DNA from: Shinella sp032095155
GTDB lineage: Bacteria; Pseudomonadota; Alphaproteobacteria; Rhizobiales; Rhizobiaceae
DNA length: 64,000 nucleotides
Reading direction: 5' to 3'
Assembly (NCBI RefSeq): GCF_049199905.1
Contig: NZ_JBLZPK010000028.1
Span: 62,001-126,000, forward strand
Of this stretch, positions 33,908 through 42,800 are shown in pieces. A model generated the notes under the pieces. That model had not been told where the DNA came from and ran no database searches. It saw only the letters and a program-made list of their open reading frames with translations. The first letter of the stretch is position 1. Every line of letters starts with the position of its first letter. A program made the position numbers and the translations under genes.

Positions 33908-34894
33908 TCAGGCCGCCTTCAGCGTGTCGCGGCCATGCGGCGTTGCAAGGTGAATGTCCGGACCGACGGGCACGATGCCGGTCGGATTGATCATCGTGTG
34001 GCTGCGGTAATAGTGCTCCTTGATGTGGTGCATGTTGACCGTCTCGGCGACGCCCTCCACCTGATAGAGCTCGCGCAGATAGCCGTAGAGGTTCGGATAG
34101 TCGGCGATGCGGCGGATGTTGCACTTGAAGTGGCCGACATAGACCGGATCGAAGCGCACCAGCGTGGTGAAGAGCCGCCAGTCGGCCTCCGTGATCCGGT
34201 CGCCGGTGAGGTAGCGCTTCGTCGAAAGCCGGTCTTCCAGGCTGTCCAGCATCTCGAACAGCTTGATGACGCTGCCTTCATAGGCCTCCTGCGTCGTCGC
34301 GAAGCCCGCCTTGTAAACGCCATTGTTGACGGTGTCGTAGATCGTATCGTTCAGCGCATCGATCTCGGCGCGCAGGATTTCCGGGTAATAATCGTCGCGC
34401 GAGCCGGTGAGGCCGTCGAAGGCCGAGTTGAACATGCGGATGATCTCGGCCGATTCGTTGGAGACCATGCGGTTCTGTTTCTTGTCCCACAGCACGGGCA
34501 CGGTCACGCGGCCGGAATAGTGCGGATCGGCCTTCAGATAGACCTCATAAAGAGCTGAAGCACCGAACAGCGGATCGAGCGTGCCACCGTTCTCGCCCTT
34601 GAATTCCCAGCCCTTGGCCAGCATCAGGGGATCGACGACCGAGACGGTGATCAGGTCTTCCAGCGTCTTCAATTTGCGGAAGATCAGCGTGCGGTGCGCC
34701 CAGGGACAGGCGAGCGACACATAGAGGTGGTAGCGGCCGGCCTCGGCCGCAAAACCGCCTTCGCCGGTCGGGCCGGGCGCGCCATCCGGCGTGATCCAGT
34801 TGCGGAACTGCGAGACAGAACGCTTGAAATGACCCTTCGTCTCCTTGGTATCGTACCAGACGTCATGCCAGACGCCGTCAACGAGCATGCCCAT
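33908..34894 (-). CDS. yqjG: Glutathionyl-hydroquinone reductase (xi-class GST)
   Basis: A 328-residue xi-class glutathione transferase, usual length. The catalytic cysteine is Cys63 in LACPWAHRTL, the defining CPWA motif, followed by thioredoxin-like then all-helical domains (SNESAEIIRMFNSAF, GDRITEADWRLFTTLVRFDPVY). Such enzymes strip glutathione from glutathionyl-hydroquinones, repairing or degrading quinone adducts. GGAG precedes the ATG at 34894. It is divergent from the GNAT gene. Confidence 0.94.
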   Translation of the reverse strand: MGMLVDGVWHDVWYDTKETKGHFKRSVSQFRNWITPDGAPGPTGEGGFAAEAGRYHLYVSLACPWAHRTLIFRKLKTLEDLITVSVVDPLMLAKGWEFKGENGGTLDPLFGASALYEVYLKADPHYSGRVTVPVLWDKKQNRMVSNESAEIIRMFNSAFDGLTGSRDDYYPEILRAEIDALNDTIYDTVNNGVYKAGFATTQEAYEGSVIKLFEMLDSLEDRLSTKRYLTGDRITEADWRLFTTLVRFDPVYVGHFKCNIRRIADYPNLYGYLRELYQVEGVAETVNMHHIKEHYYRSHTMINPTGIVPVGPDIHLATPHGRDTLKAA

Positions 34895-35074
34895 GATTTT
34901 CGATCTCCTTTGCCGCCGGTCGCGGCCTGAATGTGGGCTCATAGATAGCGCATGGGCGCATGCTGGATAGGCGCTTTTTAGTGAACGGTGCGTTTTGCTC
35001 TTTAACAGAAGGAAAATTTCTGCTATCCGCGCAGATCAGCACCGGCGCTCAAGCCGGCGAGGAAGACGATACGC

Positions 35075-35107
35075 ATGTTCCACACGGGAAACCCACGACG
35101 ACGCTGA
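35075..35107 (+). CDS. Candidate very short leader ORF (MFHTGNPRRR) before the GNAT gene
   Basis: A 10-codon frame ending in three Arg codons, 75 bp before the GNAT start and in the same direction; AGGA is 11 bases upstream. It is followed by a C-rich tract. It could be a regulatory uORF, but nothing proves translation. Confidence 0.25.
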   Translation: MFHTGNPRRR

Positions 35108-35181
35108 TGCTCCTGCTGCCCCCCCTCCGGCGGCGGCGCGATAACCCGCATCCCCAGCTTCGTATTCCGGTTCCCTGATCC

Positions 35182-35691
35182 ATGAACATGCTCAAGCACG
35201 ATATCGTCTACCTGACGGAAGATGCCTCCCACGACGCCGCAATCGAACATATCAACGAAGAAGCCTTCGGTCCCGGCCGGCATGTGCGCGCCGCCGCGCG
35301 CATCCGCGAGCAGGGGCCGCACGATCTGTCGCTTTCCTTCGTCTGCACGGATGACGGCGAGACGATCGCCTCGGTGCGCATGACGCCGGTTCTGGCCGGC
35401 GGCGTGAAGGCGCACCTGCTCGGCCCGCTGGCGGTCCGGCCCTCGCACAAGAACCGGGGCATCGGCCGCGAACTGCTCGCCATCGCCTGCGCTGCCGCCA
35501 AGCGGAAAGGCTCGGAGGCCGTCGTGCTCGTCGGCGATCCGCCCTATTACGGCCCGCTCGGCTTCGAAAAGGTCGCGTGGAATGCGCTGGCTTTCCCCGG
35601 TCCGGTCGATCCTGCCCGCGTGCTCGTCATGCCCTTCGCGGAAGACACGCATGAGCGCCTGAAGGGCGCCATCGCCTGGCGGGCGGAGTGA
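35182..35691 (+). CDS. GNAT-family N-acetyltransferase
   Basis: A 169-residue GNAT protein of the YhbS type. The acetyl-CoA loop is LLGPLAVRPSHKNRGIGRELL (residues about 79-99, with the R/Q-x-x-G-x-G/A pattern NRGIGR), followed by VVLVGDPPYYGPLGFEKV, characteristic of the subfamily. The acceptor is unknown. The upstream 287 bp also hold the yqjG promoter, an imperfect inverted repeat (35006-35022) and a possible uORF. Confidence 0.92.
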   Translation: MNMLKHDIVYLTEDASHDAAIEHINEEAFGPGRHVRAAARIREQGPHDLSLSFVCTDDGETIASVRMTPVLAGGVKAHLLGPLAVRPSHKNRGIGRELLAIACAAAKRKGSEAVVLVGDPPYYGPLGFEKVAWNALAFPGPVDPARVLVMPFAEDTHERLKGAIAWRAE

Positions 35692-35710
35692 CGAGGGGGA
35701 GCCCCCTCGT
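35691..35710. terminator. Bidirectional hairpin between GNAT and glyoxalase-like genes
   Basis: Perfect 9-bp stem ACGAGGGGG / CCCCCTCGT with a 2-base loop, overlapping the GNAT stop codon. No clear U-tract, so termination is likely but inefficient. Confidence 0.6.
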
Positions 35711-35720
35711 CGGTTGACCG

Positions 35721-36257
35721 TCAGTCCTTGTGCTCCATGAAGCGGATGCGGTTCTGGAAGGGGTCGGTGACCGTCACCTCCAGCCGCGTGCCCTCGTCCT
35801 CAAGGCCGGGCTTCATATAGCGATAGTCCTTGGCGATCAGTTCCTTCTGGAAGGCGCGGATGCCTTTCATGTAGACGACCATGTTGCCGCCCGGCGTCGC
35901 ATCGCCGGCGTGTTCCGACAGATGCAGCCGCAGACCGCCGCGCGAAACCTGCGTGTAGAGCGGGAAATTATCGCCGTAGCGATGCTCCCAGTCCGTCGTG
36001 AAGCCGAGGAAACCGAGATAGAATTCCTGCGCCTTCGGCACGTCGAAGATACGCACGATCGGCACGGCCTGCTCGAATTCAATGCCGGCGGGATTCGGTT
36101 TTGCCTCGATCTTGGCCGACAGGATGTTCCAGGTGTCGGCGCCGAACTGGCGGGCGACGATTTCCAGCGCTTCGCTGTGGCTGATCTCGGTGTTGCGGGT
36201 TGCAAGGGCTTCGCGCAGGGCCTTTGCCATGGCTTTGGCATCGCGGTAGTCGCGCAT
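35721..36257 (-). CDS. Glyoxalase superfamily protein (bleomycin-resistance-like)
   Basis: A 178-residue protein. Residues 1-52 are a small helical domain (RDAKAMAKALREALATRNTEISHSEALEIVARQFGADTWNILSAKI) found at the front of a subgroup of glyoxalase superfamily proteins. The rest is a vicinal-oxygen-chelate domain (FEQAVPIVRIFDVPKAQEFYLGFLGFTTDWEHR and the ending VTDPFQNRIRFME). Such proteins bind drugs or act on small substrates; the substrate is unknown. The start at 36257 has GGAA upstream; a longer frame is probably not coding. Confidence 0.87.
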   Translation of the reverse strand: MRDYRDAKAMAKALREALATRNTEISHSEALEIVARQFGADTWNILSAKIEAKPNPAGIEFEQAVPIVRIFDVPKAQEFYLGFLGFTTDWEHRYGDNFPLYTQVSRGGLRLHLSEHAGDATPGGNMVVYMKGIRAFQKELIAKDYRYMKPGLEDEGTRLEVTVTDPFQNRIRFMEHKD

Positions 36258-36502
36258 GTCCGTTCCTTTCGTTACGGCGAAGTCTTCGTCAGTGCCCGCA
36301 TTGCCGACGCCTTCGCCCACGATGAACGGTGGAGAAAGGTTCTTTGGGAGGCGTTCGCCATGCCTTGGAAAGGCGCGGGTCTGCCGGCCGCCTCCGGCCG
36401 TGGTGGAACCATAGCGCAGGGAAGGGCGCTTTGAAAAGTCGCTTCTGTCATTCATTGAAAGGAGCGCGCATGGTATGCAAGGTCAATTGCATGGAGGATC
36501 GG

Positions 36503-36760
36503 ATGCGCAGGAACAGAGCTCTTCTCACCGTTGTCGCGCTGGTAATGGCAGGCACTTTCGGCATGGCCGGCTGCACGACGGCCCCGTCCCAGGAGGCCGG
36601 CGCGCAGTATTCCAGCTCAGAAGCTCAGTTGCGCGCGCATCAGCGCAAGCAGCGGCTGCGCGCCGAGCGGGGCGGCTACAAGCGGCTTTATCGGCCGCAA
36701 GATTGCCGATCGGCGATTGGCAGCAAATGCAGCGGCTTCCCGACATACAATCCGTCCTGA
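36503..36760 (+). CDS. Small lipoprotein, 85 aa
   Basis: An 85-residue predicted lipoprotein: a basic start (MRRNR), a hydrophobic core and the lipobox MAGC (Cys about 25), then a short Ser/Gln-rich and very basic mature part (LRAHQRKQRLRAERGGYKRLYR) with two cysteines. GGAGG 5 bases before the ATG at 36503 decides the start among several in-frame ATGs. The basic C-terminus could touch LPS or peptidoglycan. Function unknown. Confidence 0.72.
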   Translation: MRRNRALLTVVALVMAGTFGMAGCTTAPSQEAGAQYSSSEAQLRAHQRKQRLRAERGGYKRLYRPQDCRSAIGSKCSGFPTYNPS

Positions 36761-36782
36761 CCGGCGACGCACATCAAACGAC

Positions 36783-36815
36783 AAGGCCGCCCTCAAACGC
36801 TGAGGGCGGCCTTTT
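36783..36815. terminator. Strong terminator between the lipoprotein and the giant repeat gene
   Basis: Perfect 13-bp stem AAGGCCGCCCTCA / TGAGGGCGGCCTT with a 5-base loop and TTTTCG on the plus strand. It serves the convergent genes on both sides. Confidence 0.9.
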
Positions 36816-36854
36816 CGATTCCGATCCGGACGACGTATCGGTGAACGAGACGCT

Positions 36855-39800
36855 CTACACCGAAGCGCCGGCCTGCGACAGGGCGCTGATCTGCGCCGAG
36901 GTCATGCCGGCGAGCTGGCCGGGCGTGAAGGCATTGGCCTGTTCGGAGGTGAGGCCGGCCAACGTTGCCGTGCTGAGGCCGGAGATGGCGTTGGAGCTGA
37001 GCGCCAGGATGTGATCGACCGAGAAGCTGCCGAAATCGTCGGCGCCGAGGGCTGCGGCCTGCGTCGCTGTCAGCGCGCCGACCTGATCGGCCGAGAGTGC
37101 GCCGATCTGCGTGGCGCTCAACGCTGCCATCTGGCTGTAGCTCAGGGCAGCAAGCTGGGTCTTGCTCAACGCTGCGACGTTTTCCGTCGAGAGCGAGCTC
37201 ATGGCGGCGGAAGACAGGCCCTTCAGGGCCGCCGGGCTGATCGCGGCGAGTTCGTCGGCCGAGATCGTCTGCATCTGGGCGGTCGTCAGGCCGGCGAGAC
37301 CGGAGACACTGAGGGCGCCGATCTGCGCAACGGAGAAGGCTTCCAACTGATCGACGGTGAGCGCGCCGATTTGGGTGCTGGTCAGGCCGGAGATTGCGCC
37401 CGTGCCGAGGGCTTCGATTTCGGCGTCCGACAGGGTCGCGAGGTAGCTTGCCGGCAGGCCGCGGATGGCGGAGGAGCCGATGGCCGAAAGCTTGGCCAGC
37501 GAGAGCGTGTCGAGCGCCTGCGTGGAGAGGCCGGCCAGTGCGCCGGAGCTCAGCGATGCGACCTGTGCGGACGACAGCGCTTCGGCCTGTTCCTGCGTCA
37601 GGGCTGCGGCCTGCGCGCTGGTGAGACCCGCGATGCCATAGGTGCTGAAGGCGGCGATCTGTGCGGCCGTCAGGGCGGCGATGTCGTCGGTGCCGAGCGT
37701 GCCGATCTGGCGGGAGCCGAGGGCGGCGAGCTGCGCCGTGGAAAGCCCGGCGATCTGGCTCGTGCTGAGCGCGTCGATCTGGCTTGTCGACAGGCCGATG
37801 AATCCGGCCGGGCTGAGGGCCGCGATCTGCTCAGCGCTGAAGCCGGACAGGATCGAGGCGGGCAAGCCCGACATGGCGATCGAGCTGATGGCGCTCATGT
37901 CGGCTGTCGAGAAGGTGTGCAGCTGGGCGGCGGTGAAGGCCGAAAGCTGGCGTGAGGTGAGTGCGCCGACCTGCGCACTCGTCAGCGCCTCGACCTGATC
38001 GGTGCTGAGCGCGGCGATCTGGTCGCTGGCGAGGCCGGAAATGCCGGACGGGCTCATCGCCGCGATCTGGCTTTCGGTCAGCGCGTGGAGCGCGGATGTC
38101 GAGAGACCGGCAATGGCACGCGAACTGATCGCGGCCATGTCATCGTTGGAAAACAGCGCGAGGTCATCCGTGCTGAGCGCGCCGATCTGCGTGGAGCTGA
38201 GTGCTGCGACCTGCGTGCTGGTCAGCGCCTCTGCCTGATCCGGAGCAAGGGCCGCCACCTGGCTGGTCGTCAGGGCCGCGACGCCGGCGGTGCCGAGGGC
38301 GGCGATCTGCGCGGGCGAGAGCAGCGCGATATCATCCGTGCCGAGACCGCCGACCTGGGCAGAGCTGAACGCGGCAAGCTGGGTCGTCGTCAGGGCTTCG
38401 AGCTGGGTTGAGCTCAAGGCATTGACCTGCGTGCTCGTCAGGCCCGAACCGTTGAGGGCGGCGATCTGTGCCGTCGTCAGGACCGCGATCATCGCCGTCG
38501 AGAGGCCGGCGACCGCGCTGGAGCCGATCGCGCCGAGTTCACGGGCGGTGAAGGTTTCGATCGTGTCGGTGTGGAAGGCGGCGATCTGCGTCGATTTGAA
38601 CGCCGCGATCTGCGTGCTGGTCAGCGCCTCCGCCTGTTCGGTGGAGAGCACGGCGATGTGCGCGGTCGTCAGGCCGGCGATGCCGCCCGTGCCGAGCGCG
38701 GCGATCTGCGCGGCCGAGAGGGCCGCGATGTCTTCCGTGGCGAGACCTGCCACCTGCTTGGAGCCGAAGCCGGCGATCTGCGCGGTGGTGAGGGCCGCGA
38801 CCTGCGTGCTGCTGAGGGCGGCGATCTGCTCGCTCGTCATGCCGGAAAGCCCGGCCGGGCCAAGTGCTGCGATCTGGCTGGTCGTCAGCGAAGCGAGCAT
38901 GCCGGTCGACAGGCCGGACATCGCGCTGGAGCTGATGGCGGCCATGTCGGCGGTCGAGAAGGTATCGAGGTCGTCCATGCCGAGGGCGGCGATCTGGCGC
39001 GAGGTCAGCGCACCGACCTGCGTGCTCGAGAGCGCTTCGGCCTGCGCCGTCGTCATGGCGGCGATCTGTGCGGTCGACATGCCGGCGACGGCGGCGGTCG
39101 AAAGGGCCGCGATCTGCGCCGTCGAGAGAGCTGCGATATATTCGGTGCCGAGCGAGGCGATCTGCCGGGCGTCGAGGGCGCGCACCTGGGCAGGCGTCAT
39201 CGCATCGAGCTGATCGCTGGTGAGGGCCGCGATCTGCCGGGGCAGCAGGCTGCCGACGGACATGGAGTTGAGGGCGGCGATTTGGCTGGTGGAGAGGCCG
39301 GCAATCGCGCCCGTCGACAGGCCCGTGATGGCATCCGTGCCGATGACAAACATTTCGCGCGTCGAGAAGGTGGCGATCGCATTCGAGGAGAGCGCGGCCA
39401 GCTGCGTGGAAGAGAGAACGGCGATCTGCGTGCTGCTCAGGGCTTCGGCCTGCGCGGTGCCGAGAGCGGCCATCTGGCGGGCCGTCAACCCGCTGATGCT
39501 TGCGGTGCCCAGCGATGCGATCTGGGTGGTCGAAAGGGCCGCGAGCGTCGCCGTCGACATGCCGCCGATCGCATCCGACGTGATGGATGCCAGATCCTTG
39601 GAGGAGAAGGTGGCGATGTCGTCGGCACCGAGCGCTGCCAACTGCGTGGAGCCGAGCGCTGCGACCTGCGTGTTCGTCAGCGCTTCGGCCTGTGCGGTCG
39701 AGAGGGCTGCGATCTGCGCGGTCGTCATGGCGGCGATGGCTGCCGTGTTGAGGGCTGCGATCTGTTGCGGGGAGAGCGAGGCGATCTTTGCCGCCGACAG

Positions 39801-42800
39801 GCCGCCGATGGCGCCCGCCGTGATCGCGGCGATATCCTTGGTCGAGAAGGTGGCGATGTCGTCGGTGCCGAGCTCGCTGATCTGCTCTGAGGAGATGATG
39901 CCGATCTGGGCTTCGTTCAGCGCCTCGGCCTGGCTGGTGGTGAGCGTGGCGAGCTGCTGCGAGGTGAAGCCCGGAATGGCGCCCGCATTGAGCCCTGCAA
40001 TCTGACCCGGAGTGAGAGCCGCGATGTTCTGTGTGGTCATCGCGCCGAGCTGGGCGGAGGTGAGCGCGCCCATCTGGCGGCTGGAGAGCGCGGCGATCTG
40101 GCTGGTGCTGAGGGCTTCGATCTGGTCGCTCGTGAAGCCCGGAATGCCCGTGACGCCCAGCGCTGCGATCTGCGCCGTGGTGAAGGCGGCGATTTCCGTG
40201 GGGCTGAAGGCCGCGATCTGCTGGCCGTTCAGCATGCCGATCTGCGCCGTGGAGAGAGCGGCGATCTGGCCGGCGGTGAGGTCGTCGATCTGGCTGGTGG
40301 TCAAGCCGGGAATGGCCGACGAATTGAGGCTTGCGATCTGCTCGCTGGACAGCACGGCCAGATTTTCACCGAGCGCACCGAGCTGGGCGGCGGTCAGTGC
40401 CTTGAGCTGGGCGGTGGAGAACAGGCCGACCTGGATCGAGTTCAGGGCATCGAGCTGGGCGGTGGTCAGGCCGGAAATGGCGATGGTGCTGATAGCGGCG
40501 ATCTGATCGGAGCTCAGGCCGGCGATGGTGCCCGTTGTGAAGCCGGCAAGCGCGCGGTTGGCGATCGCGGCGATCTGGGCCGTGGACAGGGCGCGGATGT
40601 CCTGCGATTCAAGGGCCGCGATCTGAATGGAGGTGAAGGCGCCGATCTGTGCCGTCGTGAAGGCGGCGATCTGGGCGGTCGTCAAGGCCTCGATCTGTCC
40701 GGAGGTCAGGCTGGCGAGTGCATTGCGGCTGAGTGCGGCGGCCTGGGCGGTCGACAGGCCGGTGATCGCCTCCTCGCTGAGGCCGACAGCGCCCTTGGTG
40801 ATGGCAGCGATATCGGCGGTGGAGAAGGTCGCGATCTCCTGCGACGTGAATTCGGCGAGCTGGTCCGAAGTGAGGACGCGCACCTGCGCGGAGGTCAGCG
40901 CCTCGGCTTGTGCGGTGTCGAGCTCGGCGATCTGCGCCGTGGTGAGGCTGGCGATGACGCCGGTGCTGAGCGCGGCGATCTGGGCGGTGGTCAGCGAGCC
41001 CAGGAATTCCGGGTCCATGGCCGCCATCTGCGCGGTGGTCAGGCCGACGATCTGGGCGGTGGTCAGGACGGCGATCTCGTTGCTCGAGAGGGCGGCGAGC
41101 GCTCCGGTCGGAAGACCGGGCACCGCCTTGCTGTGGATCGCGGCGAGGTCGGCCGTCGAGAAGGTCGCGATATTGTCGTTGCCGAGCGCGTAAAGCTGGC
41201 TCGACGTCAGGGCGCGCACCTGCGCCGAGGTCAGGGCTTCGGCCTGGGCCGTGGTCATCACGCCGAGCTGCTTGGCGGTGAGGCTGGCGATGGTGCCGGT
41301 GCTGAGTGCCGCGATCTGGTCGGTGGAAAGGTTGGCGATGGCATCGGTGCCCAGCGCCGATATGGCCTTGCTGTTGATTGCAGCGATATGGGCCGAGGTA
41401 AGCGACTCGAACCCTTCCGGATCCAGCGCGCGAAGCTGCACGATGCCGAGTGCGGCAACCTGCAGCGTCGAAAGCGCACCGATCTGCTCGGTGCTGAGCG
41501 CGCCGATCTGCGCGCCCGTGAGGCTGGAGAAGGCGGCGGCGCTGAGGGCGGCGATCTGGGCCGTCGTCAGGGCCGCGACGGCGTCGGTGGTGAGGCCGGC
41601 GACCGACTTGTTGGCAAGGGCGGCGATATCGGCGGTCGAGAAGGTCTCAAGCGCTTCGGCGCTGAAACCCGACAGCTGGGTGGCGCTCAGCAGGCGAAGC
41701 TGTGCCGGCGTCAAAGCCTCGGCCTGATCGGCATCGAGCGCACCGAGCTGCCACGGCTTGAGCGCCGCGATCTGGCTGGGTGCCATCGCTGCGATCTGGG
41801 CCGTGCTGAGGGCGGCGAGTGCGTCCGTGCCGAGACCGAGCAGCGCTGCCGGCTGGAGGGCGGCGAGCTTCGTGCCGGTGAAGGCTTCAAACGTATAGGG
41901 ATCGATCGCGCCGACCTGGGTGGCCGTCAGCGCGCGGATCTGCACGACGGTGAGGGCTTCGGCCTGTTCGGCCGAGAGTGTGTTGATCTGGGCTGTCGTC
42001 AGGCTCGAAATGGACTTGGCGCTCAGAGCGGCGATCTGAGCGGATGACAATCCGGAAATGGCCGCCGTATTGAGACCGGCAATGGCCGTTGCGGCGAAGG
42101 CGGCGATGTCCGCCGAGGAAAAGGCTTCGATCGTTTGGACGTCGAGCACGGAGAGCTGCGTGGACGTGAACGCCTTTGCCTGGATCGGCGTGAAAGCTTC
42201 CAACTGATCCATATCGAGGGCGCCGACCTGTGCCGAGGTCAGGCCCGTGATCGCGCTCGCGTTGATGGCGGTGATCTGGGCGGTGCTGAATTCGGCAATA
42301 CCGGCCGTGCCGAGTGCCGCGATCTGCCAGGCGGCCAGCGCGTTGACCTGCGCGGTCGTCAGCGACGCGATCTGATTGTCGGACAGCGCTGCGATGGCAC
42401 CCGTACCGAGGCCCTTCAACGCCTTGGCGGTGAGGGCGGACATGGCGTCTGTCGAAAGCGCTGCGATGTCCTCGGAGGACAGGCCGGCAAGCTGTGACGA
42501 GCTCAGGGCGCGGATCTGAGCGGATGTCAGATTGCCGATCTGGTCGGAGGTCAGGGCGCTGACCTGCGTGGCGGTCAACCCGGTGATGATGTTTGCAGTC
42601 AGGCCGGCCATCTGCGCGCTGGAGAGCGCGGCGATGGCGCCTGTGCTGACGCCGGAGAGCGAACCGACGGAAATGGCGGCAATGTCGGCGGCGGAAAAGG
42701 TGAGAACGCCAGCCGAGCCCATGGCGGTAAGCTGTGCGGCCGTCAGCATCTTGGTCTGGGCGGGCGTCAGCGCTTCGATCTGATCGACGTCGAGTGCACG

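Noticed and set aside
34960..35178. A 72-codon frame before the GNAT gene
   Set aside because: No ribosome site, low-complexity Pro/Arg end, and it overlaps the promoter of yqjG; the short MFHTGNPRRR frame is kept only as a weak candidate.
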